Assembly (NCBI RefSeq): GCF_018417475.1
Contig: NZ_CP054856.1
Location: 2,387,001 to 2,451,000 of the forward strand
Reading direction: 5' to 3'
Length of the DNA stretch: 64,000 nucleotides
From: Novosphingobium decolorationis
GTDB lineage: Bacteria; Pseudomonadota; Alphaproteobacteria; Sphingomonadales; Sphingomonadaceae
The position numbers and the translations under genes were made by a program. Under the pieces are notes generated by a model. It worked only from the letters and a program-made list of their open reading frames with translations. It was not told the DNA's origin and ran no database searches. Shown in pieces: positions 52,573-62,960 of the stretch (positions within the stretch are counted from its first letter, which is position 1; every line of letters begins with the position of its first letter).

Positions 52573-53460
52573 ATGGAGAGTGGTCGCAGGACTCTCCTGA
52601 AGAGCCTTTTCGCCGCCGCAGGGGCGCTGGCCATGCCAGCGGCCCTGCGGCCTTCGTCGCTGTGGGCCGCCCCGCTTGCCAAGGTGCGCGAGGCCGGCGT
52701 GCTGCGCGTCGGGCTCTACACCGACAACCGGCCCTGGTCCTGGGATGAGGCTGGCACACCTGCCGGGATCGATGCCGACCTTGCCCGCGCGCTTGCCGAA
52801 AGCCTGGGCCTTCGCGCCGACATCGCGCTGTTCATCGCCGACGAGGAAGTCTCCGACGACTTGCGCAACGTGGTCTGGCGCGGGGGCCTGCTCGGCTTCC
52901 AGCCCTGCGATGTCATGCTCCACGTCCCCTTCGACCGCACCTTGATGCAGCAGGAGGACAACGTCGCCTTCATGGCGCCCTACTACCGCGAGAGTTTCGG
53001 CGCGGCCTGCAGCCCGGATGCGGGCAACTGCGAGGTCGTGCCTGCGCAGTTCAAGGGCCACCCGATCGCGGCCGAACTCGATTCGATCCCCGACTTCTAC
53101 CTTCTGGGCCATGCCGGAGGGGTCCTGGCCAGCGACCTCGTCCACAAACGCACCGGCTATGAGGCGATCTCCGCGCTCGGCACGGGCGAAGCCGACTTCG
53201 CAGTGGCCAGCCGCGCGCAGATCGAGGCCGCCCTGGCCGACGCGCCCGAAGCGGGCATCCGAAAACGCCATGGGCCCCTGCCGATGATGCTTTCACCCGG
53301 CTGGGACATCGGCATCGCGGTCAAGGAGAACTCGCGCACACTCGGCTTCGCGCTCGAGGACGAGATGAACGCGATGATCGCCGATGGCCGGATGGCCGCC
53401 CTGTTTTCCAGGCACGGTGTGAACTGGCAGCCCGCATTGGCGAGCCAGAGCGCAGCGTGA
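52573..53460 (+). CDS. Quinoprotein-associated substrate-binding protein
   Basis: A 295-residue periplasmic protein with an N-terminal signal (GRRTLLKSLFAAAGALAMPAALRPSSLWAA). The fold is that of ABC-type binding proteins (KVREAGVLRVGLYTDNRPWSWDEAGTPAGIDADLARALAESLG). It belongs to the family, like MxaJ/XoxJ, encoded near PQQ dehydrogenases that may help load or mature the enzyme; no permease gene is present. It starts 4 bases after pedF. Confidence 0.88.
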   Translation: MESGRRTLLKSLFAAAGALAMPAALRPSSLWAAPLAKVREAGVLRVGLYTDNRPWSWDEAGTPAGIDADLARALAESLGLRADIALFIADEEVSDDLRNVVWRGGLLGFQPCDVMLHVPFDRTLMQQEDNVAFMAPYYRESFGAACSPDAGNCEVVPAQFKGHPIAAELDSIPDFYLLGHAGGVLASDLVHKRTGYEAISALGTGEADFAVASRAQIEAALADAPEAGIRKRHGPLPMMLSPGWDIGIAVKENSRTLGFALEDEMNAMIADGRMAALFSRHGVNWQPALASQSAA

Positions 53461-53594
53461 ACGGGGGGACGGGGGTGCCGACTGCGACCGGCGCCCCCCG
53501 AACCGTCCCGGAACCCTCCCGCACACCATCCGACCGCTTCGGAATCGGGACTTTCCCGGGACTTGGCGCACACCCAATCGCCATACCCCTCATC

Positions 53595-53611
53595 CCAAGG
53601 TGCAATTGTTT
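53595..53611 (+). promoter_or_regulatory. Quinoprotein regulon motif, site 6
   Basis: CCAAGGTGCAATTGTTT, about 105 bases upstream of the alcohol dehydrogenase start. Confidence 0.65.
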
Positions 53612-53715
53612 GCGCCCCTGCGAGGTCTAGGCTGACCGCCGACGACCGGAGATCATGGGGGCACATCCCGAGCAACGAATCCCCGGCGAGGTCACCCCAA
53701 TAACGGAGGGATAGG

Positions 53716-55464
53716 ATGAAGCGGCGTTTTTCACATTTTCTGGCCGGCCTTGCGGCCGCCACCGCACTGGTCGCAGCCCCGGCGCTGGCCGACCACCATG
53801 GGCCCACCAGCTCCGACCTGATGAACGACGCGGCCAGCGCGGGCGACGTTCTGAGCTACGGCATGGGTCCCTGGCAGCAGCGCTTCTCCGGCCTCGACGC
53901 GCTCAATTCCGATAACGTCAGCAAGCTCGTCCCCGTCTTCGCCGCCTCGCTCGGCGGAGAGAAGCAGCGCGGGCAGGAAGCCCAGCCGCTGGTCTATGAC
54001 GGCACCATCTACGTCACCGGCTCCTACTCGCGCCTGTTCGCCTTCGACGCGCGCACCGGCGAGAAGAAGTGGGAATACACCGCGCGCCTCCCCGACGGCA
54101 TCATGCCCTGCTGCGACGTCGTCAACCGCGGCGCCGCGATCCACGGCGAGAAGATCATCTTTGCCACGCTCGACGCGCGCCTGATCGCGCTCAACCGCGA
54201 GACCGGCAAGGTCATCTGGAACAAGAAGACCGCCGACTATCAGGAAGGCTATTCGGCCACCGCCGCCCCGCTGATCGTCAAGGACATGGTCATCACCGGC
54301 AACTCGGGCGGTGAATTCGGCGTGGTCGGCGCGGTCCAGGCCCGCAACGTCGACACCGGCGAGCTGGTCTGGGAACGCCCCGTGATCGAAGGCCACATGG
54401 GCACCTTGAACGGCCAGCCCAACGGCATGACCGGCAAGCTCAACGCGACCTGGCAAGGCGATCTGTGGAAGACCGGCGGCGGCGCCACCTGGCTGGGCGG
54501 CACCTACGATCCGGGCACCAACCTCCTCTACTTCGGCACCGGCAACCCGGCGCCCTGGAACAGCCACCTGCGTCCGGGCGACAACCTCTACACCTCCTCG
54601 ACGCTCGCCATCGACGCCGACACCGGCGTCATCAAGTGGCACTACCAGACCACCCCGCACGATGGCTGGGACTTTGACGGCGTGAACGAGTTCATCCCGT
54701 TCGATGCGACGATGAACGGCAAGCCGATGAAGCTGGGCGCCAAGGCCGACCGCAACGGCTATTTCTACGTGCTCGACCGGACCAACGGCAAGCTTCTGGG
54801 CGCGCACAAGTTCGTCATGCAGACGACCTGGGCTGACGGCATCAACCTCAAGACCGGCCGCCCCAACTACATCGGCGATGGCCGCCCCGGCGCTCCGAGC
54901 GGCGCGGAGAAGGGCAAGGTCGTGTTCTCTTCGCCTTCGTTCCTGGGCGGCAAGAACTGGATGCCGATGGCCTATTCGCAGGACACCGGCCTGTTCTACA
55001 TCCCCAGCAACGACTGGGGCATGGACATCTGGAACGAGCCCATCGCCTACAAGAAGGGCGCAGCCTACCTGGGTGCGGGCTTCACCATCAAGCCGATTGC
55101 CGAGGACCACATCGGGGCCCTGCGCGCCATGGACCCCAAGACCGGCAAGATCGTGTGGGAATACAAGAACGCAGCCCCGCTCTGGGGCGGCGTGCTGACC
55201 ACCAAGGGCAACCTCGTCTTCACCGGCACGCCCGAGGGCTACCTCAAGGCCTTCGACGCCAAGACCGGCACGGAGCTTTGGAAGTTCCAGACTGGCTCAG
55301 GCGTGGTCGGCTCGCCCGTCACCTGGGAGCAGGACGGCGAACAGTACGTCGCGGTGATGTCGGGCTGGGGCGGCGCGGTGCCGCTGTGGGGCGGCGAAGT
55401 CGCCAAGACCTTCAAGGACATCAGCCAGGGCGGCATGCTCTGGGTGTTCAAGCTGCCCAAGTAA
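53716..55464 (+). CDS. PQQ-dependent alcohol dehydrogenase, lanthanide type by motif
   Basis: A 582-residue periplasmic eight-blade propeller that oxidises alcohols using PQQ. It has a signal peptide ([16 protein letters not shown]), the vicinal disulfide C132-C133 in MPCCDVV, and tryptophan-docking repeats such as ALDADTGK-like motifs. The active-site segment is [11 protein letters not shown]: catalytic D319 with D321 two residues later. The extra Asp is the known mark of lanthanide-dependent enzymes (XoxF, ExaF, PedH); calcium enzymes have Ala or Ser there. The preferred alcohol is unknown. Confidence 0.93.
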   Translation: MKRRFSHFLAGLAAATALVAAPALADHHGPTSSDLMNDAASAGDVLSYGMGPWQQRFSGLDALNSDNVSKLVPVFAASLGGEKQRGQEAQPLVYDGTIYVTGSYSRLFAFDARTGEKKWEYTARLPDGIMPCCDVVNRGAAIHGEKIIFATLDARLIALNRETGKVIWNKKTADYQEGYSATAAPLIVKDMVITGNSGGEFGVVGAVQARNVDTGELVWERPVIEGHMGTLNGQPNGMTGKLNATWQGDLWKTGGGATWLGGTYDPGTNLLYFGTGNPAPWNSHLRPGDNLYTSSTLAIDADTGVIKWHYQTTPHDGWDFDGVNEFIPFDATMNGKPMKLGAKADRNGYFYVLDRTNGKLLGAHKFVMQTTWADGINLKTGRPNYIGDGRPGAPSGAEKGKVVFSSPSFLGGKNWMPMAYSQDTGLFYIPSNDWGMDIWNEPIAYKKGAAYLGAGFTIKPIAEDHIGALRAMDPKTGKIVWEYKNAAPLWGGVLTTKGNLVFTGTPEGYLKAFDAKTGTELWKFQTGSGVVGSPVTWEQDGEQYVAVMSGWGGAVPLWGGEVAKTFKDISQGGMLWVFKLPK

Positions 55465-55484
55465 GACGCAACAGAACAGTAACC

Positions 55485-55524
55485 GGAGCGCTGGCACAAG
55501 GGATCATCCCGAGGCTGGCGCTCC
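55485..55524. terminator. Terminator or attenuator between dehydrogenase and regulator
   Basis: GGAGCGC and GCGCTCC (55485-55491 and 55518-55524) enclose a second hairpin GGGAT-C-ATCCC. No T-run follows. It lies 21 bases after the dehydrogenase stop and could reduce read-through into the response-regulator gene. Confidence 0.5.
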
Positions 55525-55545
55525 CTCCCTCCCCGGGATAGGAAC

Positions 55546-56226
55546 ATGAACGCACTGGCAGGAATGGAACGCGCAATGGGCGGACTGACGAGCCCCGACA
55601 AGGTCCTGATCGTCGACGATCATTCGCTTGTGCGCGATGGCCTGCGCTCGATCTTCGACGACGCCTTTCCCACCTGCGAAATCCTGGAAGCCGACAGCCT
55701 GCAGAGCGCGCTCCAGGCGCTGGACACAGCCGACGATGTCGACCTTGTCCTCCTTGATCTCAACATTCCCGACGTCTCGCACCTCTCCGGCCTTGAGGCG
55801 CTGCGCGACCGGTTTCCGGCCACCCCCGTGGTCATGGTCTCGGGCGTGACCGACCGCAACGTGGTGCGCGATGCGCTGGCCGCAGGGGCCGCCGGGTTCG
55901 TGCCCAAGTCGCTCAAGCGCACGGCCATCGTCGAGGCGTTGCAACTTGTCCTCTCGGGCGAAATCTACATGCCCGAACTCGAATGCGACGAGACCCAGGC
56001 CGCCGAGGAAGACATGATCCGCGCCCGGATCGAGACGCTCACCCCCCAGCAGCGCGTGGTCCTGGGCCACCTCGTCGCGGGCCGCCTCAACAAGCAGATC
56101 GCCTACGAACTCGACGTCTCGATGACGACGGTGAAGGCGCACGTTTCCGCAATCCTGCAGAAGATGAACGTCTTCTCGCGCACGCAGGCCGTGATCATGG
56201 CCGGAAAGATCGGCTTTCGCGGGTAG
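55546..56226 (+). CDS. agmR: AgmR-like NarL-family response regulator
   Basis: A 226-residue protein: receiver domain (VLIVDDHSLVRDGL, phospho-acceptor D71 in LVLLDLNIPD, Thr/Ser and Lys in VMVSGV and FVPKS) and a LuxR helix-turn-helix (LTPQQRVVLGHLVAGRLNKQIAYELDVSMTTVKAHVSAILQKM). AgmR/ErbR-type regulators control PQQ alcohol oxidation in pseudomonads. Its location behind the dehydrogenase makes it the best candidate reader of the CCAWRGTNCAAT motif. Confidence 0.88.
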   Translation: MNALAGMERAMGGLTSPDKVLIVDDHSLVRDGLRSIFDDAFPTCEILEADSLQSALQALDTADDVDLVLLDLNIPDVSHLSGLEALRDRFPATPVVMVSGVTDRNVVRDALAAGAAGFVPKSLKRTAIVEALQLVLSGEIYMPELECDETQAAEEDMIRARIETLTPQQRVVLGHLVAGRLNKQIAYELDVSMTTVKAHVSAILQKMNVFSRTQAVIMAGKIGFRG

Positions 56227-56244
56227 TTAAGAAGAAGATTTTTC

Positions 56245-56357
56245 CAAGGGGCCATCGCCCCTTGACCCCGGAATCGGCGACCTCACCTTTCTCGGCTACG
56301 GCGGCGCGCGCACCGTGAGGTGGACAGTTCGGGGAGCCCGAGGGCGATGGCCCTCGG
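56245..56357 (+). repeat. Nested palindromic intergenic repeat, copy 3
   Basis: Same 113-base layout as copy 1, from CAAGGGGCCATCGCCCCTTG to CCGAGGGCGATGGCCCTCGG, lying between the regulator stop and the thioesterase start. Confidence 0.85.
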
Positions 56358-56411
56358 ATAATCTATTCTGATCCTCTTTGCCTTCGGCCGCCTGGCTGGT
56401 AGCCCCCTCCC

Positions 56412-56852
56412 ATGAGCCGTGAACCCTTGCGCGAGCGCGCCTACTACCGCGCCTTTGTCCCCGTCGCCACGCGTTGGCGCGACAACGACATCTACGGCCA
56501 CGCCAACAACGTGGTCTACTATTCGTGGTTCGACACGGTGGTGAACACCTGGCTGATCGAGGCGGGCCTGCTCGACCTTGAAAGCGAAGCGCCGACAGGT
56601 CCCATCGGGCTCGTCGTCGAGACAGGGTGCCGCTATGCCGCCTCGGTACAGTTCCCGCAGAAGCTGGAGGTGGGCCTTCGCGTGGCGCGGCTCGGTTCCT
56701 CCAGCGTCACCTATCACCTCGGCCTCTTCGTTGCGGGCGAGGACGCGCCTGCCGCCGAAGCGCACTACACCCACGTCTATGTCGACCGGGAATGCCGCCG
56801 CCCGACCCCGCTGCCCGAGGACTGGCGCACCGCCTTCGCCGCGCTGACCTGA
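56412..56852 (+). CDS. Acyl-CoA thioesterase, 4HBT type
   Basis: A 146-residue hot-dog protein with TRWRDNDIYGHANNVVYYSWFDTVVNTWLIEAG, which carries the catalytic-Asp motif DxYGHxNN, and GCRYAASVQFPQKLEVGLRV. It cleaves acyl-CoA thioesters; the substrate is unknown. It is convergent with the kinase gene, with 4 bases between the stops, and only distantly similar to the island thioesterase at 6461. Confidence 0.88.
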   Translation: MSREPLRERAYYRAFVPVATRWRDNDIYGHANNVVYYSWFDTVVNTWLIEAGLLDLESEAPTGPIGLVVETGCRYAASVQFPQKLEVGLRVARLGSSSVTYHLGLFVAGEDAPAAEAHYTHVYVDRECRRPTPLPEDWRTAFAALT

Positions 56853-56856
56853 GCGC

Positions 56857-59097
56857 TCAGAGCACGTCGAGCTGGCGCAGAAGTGCGCGCAGGCGTGCCG
56901 GTTTCACGGGCTTGTTGAGCACGGGCAGCCCTTGCCCTGCGGCCAGTTCCGCCACTTCGTCGCCCCGGTCGGCGGTGATGAGGATCGCGGGGATCTCGCG
57001 TTCGGTCTGGCCGCGCAGGAGCGCCACCGCCTCGTCGCCCGTGCGCCCCTCGTCGAGGTGGAAGTCGACGATCATCAGCACGGGCCCCTGCTCCAGCGCG
57101 GCCGCAGCCGCCGGATCGCCGGGGTCGGGGACCGCCACGACATCGAGCCCCCAGTTCTCCAGCAGCGCCTCCATGCCGCGCAGGATCGCGGGGTCATTGT
57201 CGACGACAAGCACCAGCCCGCCTTCCTCCGCACGCGTGCCTTGCGCGCTGGCGGGCAATTCGGGCGCGCGCGCTTCGGGCGCGCAGCGCGGCGCGCGGAT
57301 CGTGAAGCAGGCCCCCTGTCCGGGCGCGGTCTCCAGTTCGATGGCGTGGCCCAGCACCGCCGTCACGCGGCGCACGATGGCCAGGCCCAAGCCCTTGCCG
57401 GGGATCTTCTGCGTCTTGCCGACCCGGCGAAACTCCTCGAAAATCTGCGCGCAGTCCTCTTGCGCAATGCCGGGCCCGGTATCGCGCACGCGCACGCTGA
57501 CTTCGTCCTTCGTATGTTTGACTTCCACGCAGACACGCCCCACTTCGGTGTAGCGGATCGCGTTGGAGACGAAGTTCTGCAGCACCCGGCGCAAGAGGCG
57601 CGGGTCGGAACGCACCCACAGGTCCGTCTCGGGGATGGCGAACTCGAGCCCCCCGGCCTGGGCGAGGGGGGCAAACTCGATGCGCAGTGCCGTCAGGATC
57701 GGGTCGAGCGCCAGCGGCTGGATCTCGGGCTGGACGGCGCCCGCATCAAGGCGCGAGATCTCGAACAGGGCTTCCAGCAGCTCTTCCACCGAATCGAGCG
57801 CCGTCGAGGCCTGCTGGACAAGGCTCGCCGCGCGTTCGGGCATGGCCATGCCGTCCATCGCCGAGACGAACAGGCGCGCCGCGTTCAGCGGCTGGAGCAG
57901 GTCGTGGCTGGCCGAGGCAATGAAGCTCGTCTTGGAGCGGTTGGCGGTCTCGGCTTCGTTCTTGGCATCGACCAGCTGGCGGTTGACCTCGACCAGTTCG
58001 GCGGTGCGCTCCTCCACGCGCCGCTCCAGCGTCTCGGCGGTCTCGGTCAGCGAGCGCTGGAAGCGGACATGGTCGGTGACATCGTCGAAGGTGAAGACCA
58101 TGCCCCCGTTCTTGAGCGGAACCGAGCGGATCACGACGTGGCGCTCGCCCATCATGCACATCGTCTCCAGCTGGCCGAGCGAGCGCGCCTCCCCCTCCTC
58201 GCGCCAGTCGAGCGCCTCGGCCCGGTCGAGCTCCTGGCGTTCGAGGCACCAGCTGCGCAGCATCTCGTGATTCTCGATCTCGGGTGCCCCTTCGCCGGCT
58301 TCGCCTTCGAGGCCCAGCATCGCAAGCACACCCTCGTTCCAGGCCTGGAGGTGACCGGTCTGATCGAACAGGCACACGCCTTCGGACAGCGTGTCGAGCG
58401 TTGCCTGGAGCGCGAGGTTGCGTTCGGCCAGTTCGCGCGCGCGCTGGCGCGCGTCCTCGGCCTTCACCGAGGTGATGTCGGTGTAGATCCCGACGGTCCC
58501 GCCCTGGCTGGTGCGCAGCTCGTTGATCTGGATCCAGCGCCCGTCCGAGAGCGCCTGGACATGCGCGCCCTGCGCGCGGCGATGCTGCGCCACACGGTCC
58601 TTCAGCCAGCGCTCGGGCGCCACGCGCGAGGCCAGTTCGGAGAATTCCGGCGCGCGGTCCGAGATCGCCTCGAAGTAGGGAAAGATCTTCAGGAAGGCCC
58701 GGTTGCACAGGATCATCCGGTCTTCATCGTCGAACAGGGCAAAACCATCCGAAAGCGATTCGATGGCATCGCGCAGGAGGACACGCGCGGCGGTCGCATC
58801 GGCGTGGGCCTGGGCAAGCTCGGCGTTGACCGTGTTCAGGCGCTCCAGTGCGATCTCCAGCGCGCCGGTGCGGTCGCGCACCATGGCTTCGAGCGAGATC
58901 GCCGTCTCGAACATCGAGAAGGCCCCGCCCTGCAGGTCGGTCGAGCGCTCCACCCGGTCGATCAGCGCGGCGTTGATCTTCTCCAGCTGCTTCACGCGCG
59001 TGCGCAGCCGCGCCAGTTCGGCGTCCCGGTCCTCGGTCGTCTCCTCCAGGGCCTTCGCCCCCGGCGCCGGTGTCTCCCCCGACTTTTCGCGCAGCAT
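56857..59097 (-). CDS. nahK: NahK/ErcS'-like hybrid histidine kinase
   Basis: A 746-residue cytoplasmic kinase. It has an N-terminal coiled coil, a PAS domain (LRDAIESLSDGFALFDDEDRMILCNRAF), a second PAS (LQATLDTLSEGVCLFDQTGHLQAWN), an HisKA domain with the H-box SHDLLQPLNAARLF, a catalytic domain (NFVSNAIRYT, DTGPGIA, GKGLGLAI) and a C-terminal receiver (LMIVDFHLDEGRTGDE). No membrane segment is seen. NahK-type kinases pair with NosP NO sensors, as encoded just upstream, and occur in ethanol-oxidation clusters of pseudomonads. Confidence 0.87.
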   Translation of the reverse strand: MLREKSGETPAPGAKALEETTEDRDAELARLRTRVKQLEKINAALIDRVERSTDLQGGAFSMFETAISLEAMVRDRTGALEIALERLNTVNAELAQAHADATAARVLLRDAIESLSDGFALFDDEDRMILCNRAFLKIFPYFEAISDRAPEFSELASRVAPERWLKDRVAQHRRAQGAHVQALSDGRWIQINELRTSQGGTVGIYTDITSVKAEDARQRARELAERNLALQATLDTLSEGVCLFDQTGHLQAWNEGVLAMLGLEGEAGEGAPEIENHEMLRSWCLERQELDRAEALDWREEGEARSLGQLETMCMMGERHVVIRSVPLKNGGMVFTFDDVTDHVRFQRSLTETAETLERRVEERTAELVEVNRQLVDAKNEAETANRSKTSFIASASHDLLQPLNAARLFVSAMDGMAMPERAASLVQQASTALDSVEELLEALFEISRLDAGAVQPEIQPLALDPILTALRIEFAPLAQAGGLEFAIPETDLWVRSDPRLLRRVLQNFVSNAIRYTEVGRVCVEVKHTKDEVSVRVRDTGPGIAQEDCAQIFEEFRRVGKTQKIPGKGLGLAIVRRVTAVLGHAIELETAPGQGACFTIRAPRCAPEARAPELPASAQGTRAEEGGLVLVVDNDPAILRGMEALLENWGLDVVAVPDPGDPAAAAALEQGPVLMIVDFHLDEGRTGDEAVALLRGQTEREIPAILITADRGDEVAELAAGQGLPVLNKPVKPARLRALLRQLDVL

Positions 59098-59136
59098 GGC
59101 CGGTCTCTCTCCCGCTCCTGTGTCTCCCGTCCTGGC

Positions 59137-60288
59137 TCAGCGCCCTATCGCCAGACCACTGAAGGTCTGGTTCATGTGCGCTGCGAGGAATTGCTCACCA
59201 TAGGTGTTGAAACCGATGATCTTGTTGTCGACGTAGAGCCGGGAGAGTTCGCGCACGATCTGGCGGTCCTCGGCGTCCAGACGGTTGAGCACGCAGTCAA
59301 AGCCGGTCACGTGATCGATCGTGCCAATGCGCTGGGACACCTTTCCGATCAGCTCGTTCATCCAGGCAATGCGCTCGATCGGCTCGCCGATGGTGAGGAC
59401 GACGCCGGTGTCGATGGCGCAGTAGAAGGTGAGCGAACCGTCCGGGTTGGCCGACTGGATCGAGCGCACGTGGTACTGCCCGCCCGTGCGCACCATGGGC
59501 GGGTGCGCGGCGAAGAAATGCGCATCGAGCGCATCGGGCGTCTGGCCGGTGAGGCGCACGTATTCCTCGGCGGCGGGCGCGGCGTTGATCTCGTAGACGG
59601 TGCGCGTCTGGGGATCGGCCTCGGTGATGACCATGCGCGCGGGGCCGGGCCGATAGGGGCTTTCGCAAAAGACGTGCATCGGGCGGCGGCTGGTGAGCAC
59701 CGCGATCACCGCGCAGTCCCCATGGAAACGCCCTTCGTGCAACACGCCGGTCTCGCTGAAGGAGAGGCCATCCCCGCTCGACCCACCGATCAGCTGGATG
59801 TCGCCCAGCGCGTGCTGCGCGGTCATCGTGAGCAGTTCCTCGCGGTGCGAGAGCCCATCGACGAAGAAAAGCGCGACCTGGTGCACGTCCTGGACCGCGG
59901 CATGGTCGAGCCGTGCCCCGGCCACCAGCTGGCGGATCGCGCCCTGCGCTTCCTGCGGGTCGAAATGGTCGAGCGCATCGAAGCGCAGCGATACCATCGA
60001 AAAGCTCTCCGCCGGAAAGCCGACAAGCACCACGGTTTCGGTGTCGTAGCCCCGGTCGGTCAGTTCGCCTGCACTGGTGCAACCGATCAGGGGCACGCCG
60101 GGCAGCCCTTCGCGCAAGGCCTTGGCAAGTTCATCGCGCGGGAAACGGTTGGAGCAGAACAGGAGCGCGCCCGCCAGCTCCATCGTGCCGACAGCGGCGG
60201 CAAGATCGGCCACGACGCTGGCCACATCGGCCGCGCGCGAGGAACAGGTCAGAAGGGGCGTATCGCCATGCTCCAGCTGGATCTGCAT
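59137..60288 (-). CDS. nosP: FIST-domain sensor protein, NosP-like
   Basis: A 383-residue protein with FIST N (LLFCSNRFPRDELAKALREGLPGVPLIGCTSAGELTDRGYDTETVVLVGF) and FIST C domains. NosP proteins of this build bind heme, sense nitric oxide and regulate NahK; the adjacent kinase supports that. Heme ligands cannot be assigned by eye. ATG 60288 (MQIQLEHGD) was chosen; upstream sequence is not coding. A 39-base gap separates it from the kinase gene. Confidence 0.82.
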   Translation of the reverse strand: MQIQLEHGDTPLLTCSSRAADVASVVADLAAAVGTMELAGALLFCSNRFPRDELAKALREGLPGVPLIGCTSAGELTDRGYDTETVVLVGFPAESFSMVSLRFDALDHFDPQEAQGAIRQLVAGARLDHAAVQDVHQVALFFVDGLSHREELLTMTAQHALGDIQLIGGSSGDGLSFSETGVLHEGRFHGDCAVIAVLTSRRPMHVFCESPYRPGPARMVITEADPQTRTVYEINAAPAAEEYVRLTGQTPDALDAHFFAAHPPMVRTGGQYHVRSIQSANPDGSLTFYCAIDTGVVLTIGEPIERIAWMNELIGKVSQRIGTIDHVTGFDCVLNRLDAEDRQIVRELSRLYVDNKIIGFNTYGEQFLAAHMNQTFSGLAIGR

Positions 60289-60457
60289 GCCTTGACTATT
60301 TCTCCCATCGGACCTCCTCGTTCGGTGGGAGGCCCTTGCAACCCTGCGCGGCCCGCAAAGGTGCCGTGCAATCGTTTTGCAGACCTTAGTCTTACGCCGG
60401 GAAAGCCCATAGGCCAAGGAATTTGCGACATGGCGCAAGTGCGCACACGGCCCTGCC

Positions 60458-60868
60458 TCAGGACACTGCGGCATCGCCGCGCGGCGGCGCACCGGCGGCT
60501 TCGAGCGCAGCGTTTTCCGCGTCGGTGAAAACACGGCTGCGGATCACGAAACGCACTCCCTCGGGCGCCTCCAGGCTCATGCCCGAACCGCGCCCAGGCA
60601 CGACATCGATGGTCACCTGCGTGTGGCGCCAGTATTCGAACTGCGCCGCCCCGATCCAGACCGGGGTATCGCCCACCAGCGTGCCCAGCCGTACGTCCTG
60701 CCCGCCCACGCGAAACTCGCCTGCCGGAAAGCACATCGGCGCCGACCCATCGCAGCACCCGCCCGACTGGTGGAACATGAGAGGGCCATGCTGCGCGCGC
60801 AGGCGCAGTATCCAGTCCTCGGCCTCAGCGGTTGCGCAAATGCGCGGGGGAGGTGTCGTGTCGGTCAT
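60458..60868 (-). CDS. DUF779 protein
   Basis: A 136-residue protein with the family's Cys/His-rich signature (LMFHQSGGCCDGSAPMCFPAGEF) and DVRLG ... WIGAAQFEYWRHTQVTIDVVPGRG. DUF779 genes usually sit next to ExaC-type aldehyde dehydrogenases, as here. Function is unknown; the Cys cluster suggests metal or redox binding. A Rho-independent terminator separates it from the dehydrogenase gene. Confidence 0.88.
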   Translation of the reverse strand: MTDTTPPPRICATAEAEDWILRLRAQHGPLMFHQSGGCCDGSAPMCFPAGEFRVGGQDVRLGTLVGDTPVWIGAAQFEYWRHTQVTIDVVPGRGSGMSLEAPEGVRFVIRSRVFTDAENAALEAAGAPPRGDAAVS

Positions 60869-60914
60869 CGCTGCGCTCCCTTCGTTACGGTCCCGAAGAA
60901 GGAAAGAGACAATT

Positions 60915-61027
60915 CCGAGGGCCATCGCCCTCGGGCTCCCAAACCCGTCCTGCTCACCTGACACCCGCACCGTTGCGGGAGCAAGGTGAGGTTGCCCGTT
61001 TGGGGGTCAAGGGGCGATGGCCCCTTG
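60915..61027 (-). repeat. Nested palindromic intergenic repeat, copy 4 (inverted)
   Basis: Same element in reverse: CCGAGGGCCATCGCCCTCGG at the left and CAAGGGGCGATGGCCCCTTG at the right, with the inner GCTCACC/GGTGAGG pair. It lies upstream of DUF779. Confidence 0.85.
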
Positions 61028-61052
61028 AAAAATCCCTCTTCTTCTTCGCCTC

Positions 61053-61090
61053 TAAAAAAAGACGGTGGATGACCCGAGGGCCATCCACCG
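61053..61090 (-). terminator. Rho-independent terminator of the aldehyde dehydrogenase gene
   Basis: On the minus strand, CGGTGGATG and CATCCACCG form a 9-bp stem with a 10-base loop, followed by TCTTTTTTTAGA. It lies 100 bases after the aldehyde dehydrogenase stop. Confidence 0.85.
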
Positions 61091-61190
61091 ACCCGAGAGA
61101 CCCGGCGCCACTGGACTGGTGGAGTGAGAGATGGGCGCCGGGAGCGGAGCTCTGCAGGGCTCCTTGGGGGGCTTGCCCAGGACGTTCGGA

Positions 61191-62696
<1,506 letters not shown>

Positions 62697-62786
62697 GGCC
62701 TGCTCCAGCATCCCCATATCTCCAAACGTGACCACATCGCTCTTGCGCGATTTTTGGAAGGCCACATTGGGCCGCAGGGCCGCCAG

Positions 62787-62803
62787 AGCCAATTGTACCA
62801 TGG
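62787..62803 (-). promoter_or_regulatory. Quinoprotein regulon motif, site 7
   Basis: On the minus strand this reads CCATGGTACAATTGGCT, 91 bases before the aldehyde dehydrogenase start. Confidence 0.6.
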
Positions 62804-62960
62804 GACGATAGACCTTGGTCGGGGATCGGAGGGTCCGGCGAACCAATGGATCCAATTTCATGTCGAAACAAATCCTCGCCCGCAAGAAACCGCCGCTCTT
62901 CTGGAAAACCGGACAAGCGCCCCTTGCCTCCCCCCACCCGCATTTGCCAATAGGGCTCCC

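Noticed and set aside
56932..60528. 1198-codon plus-strand frame across the kinase and FIST genes
   Set aside because: Very long but covers two genes with clear family motifs on the other strand; its low-complexity His/Arg/Gly content is typical of antisense frames in high-G+C DNA.
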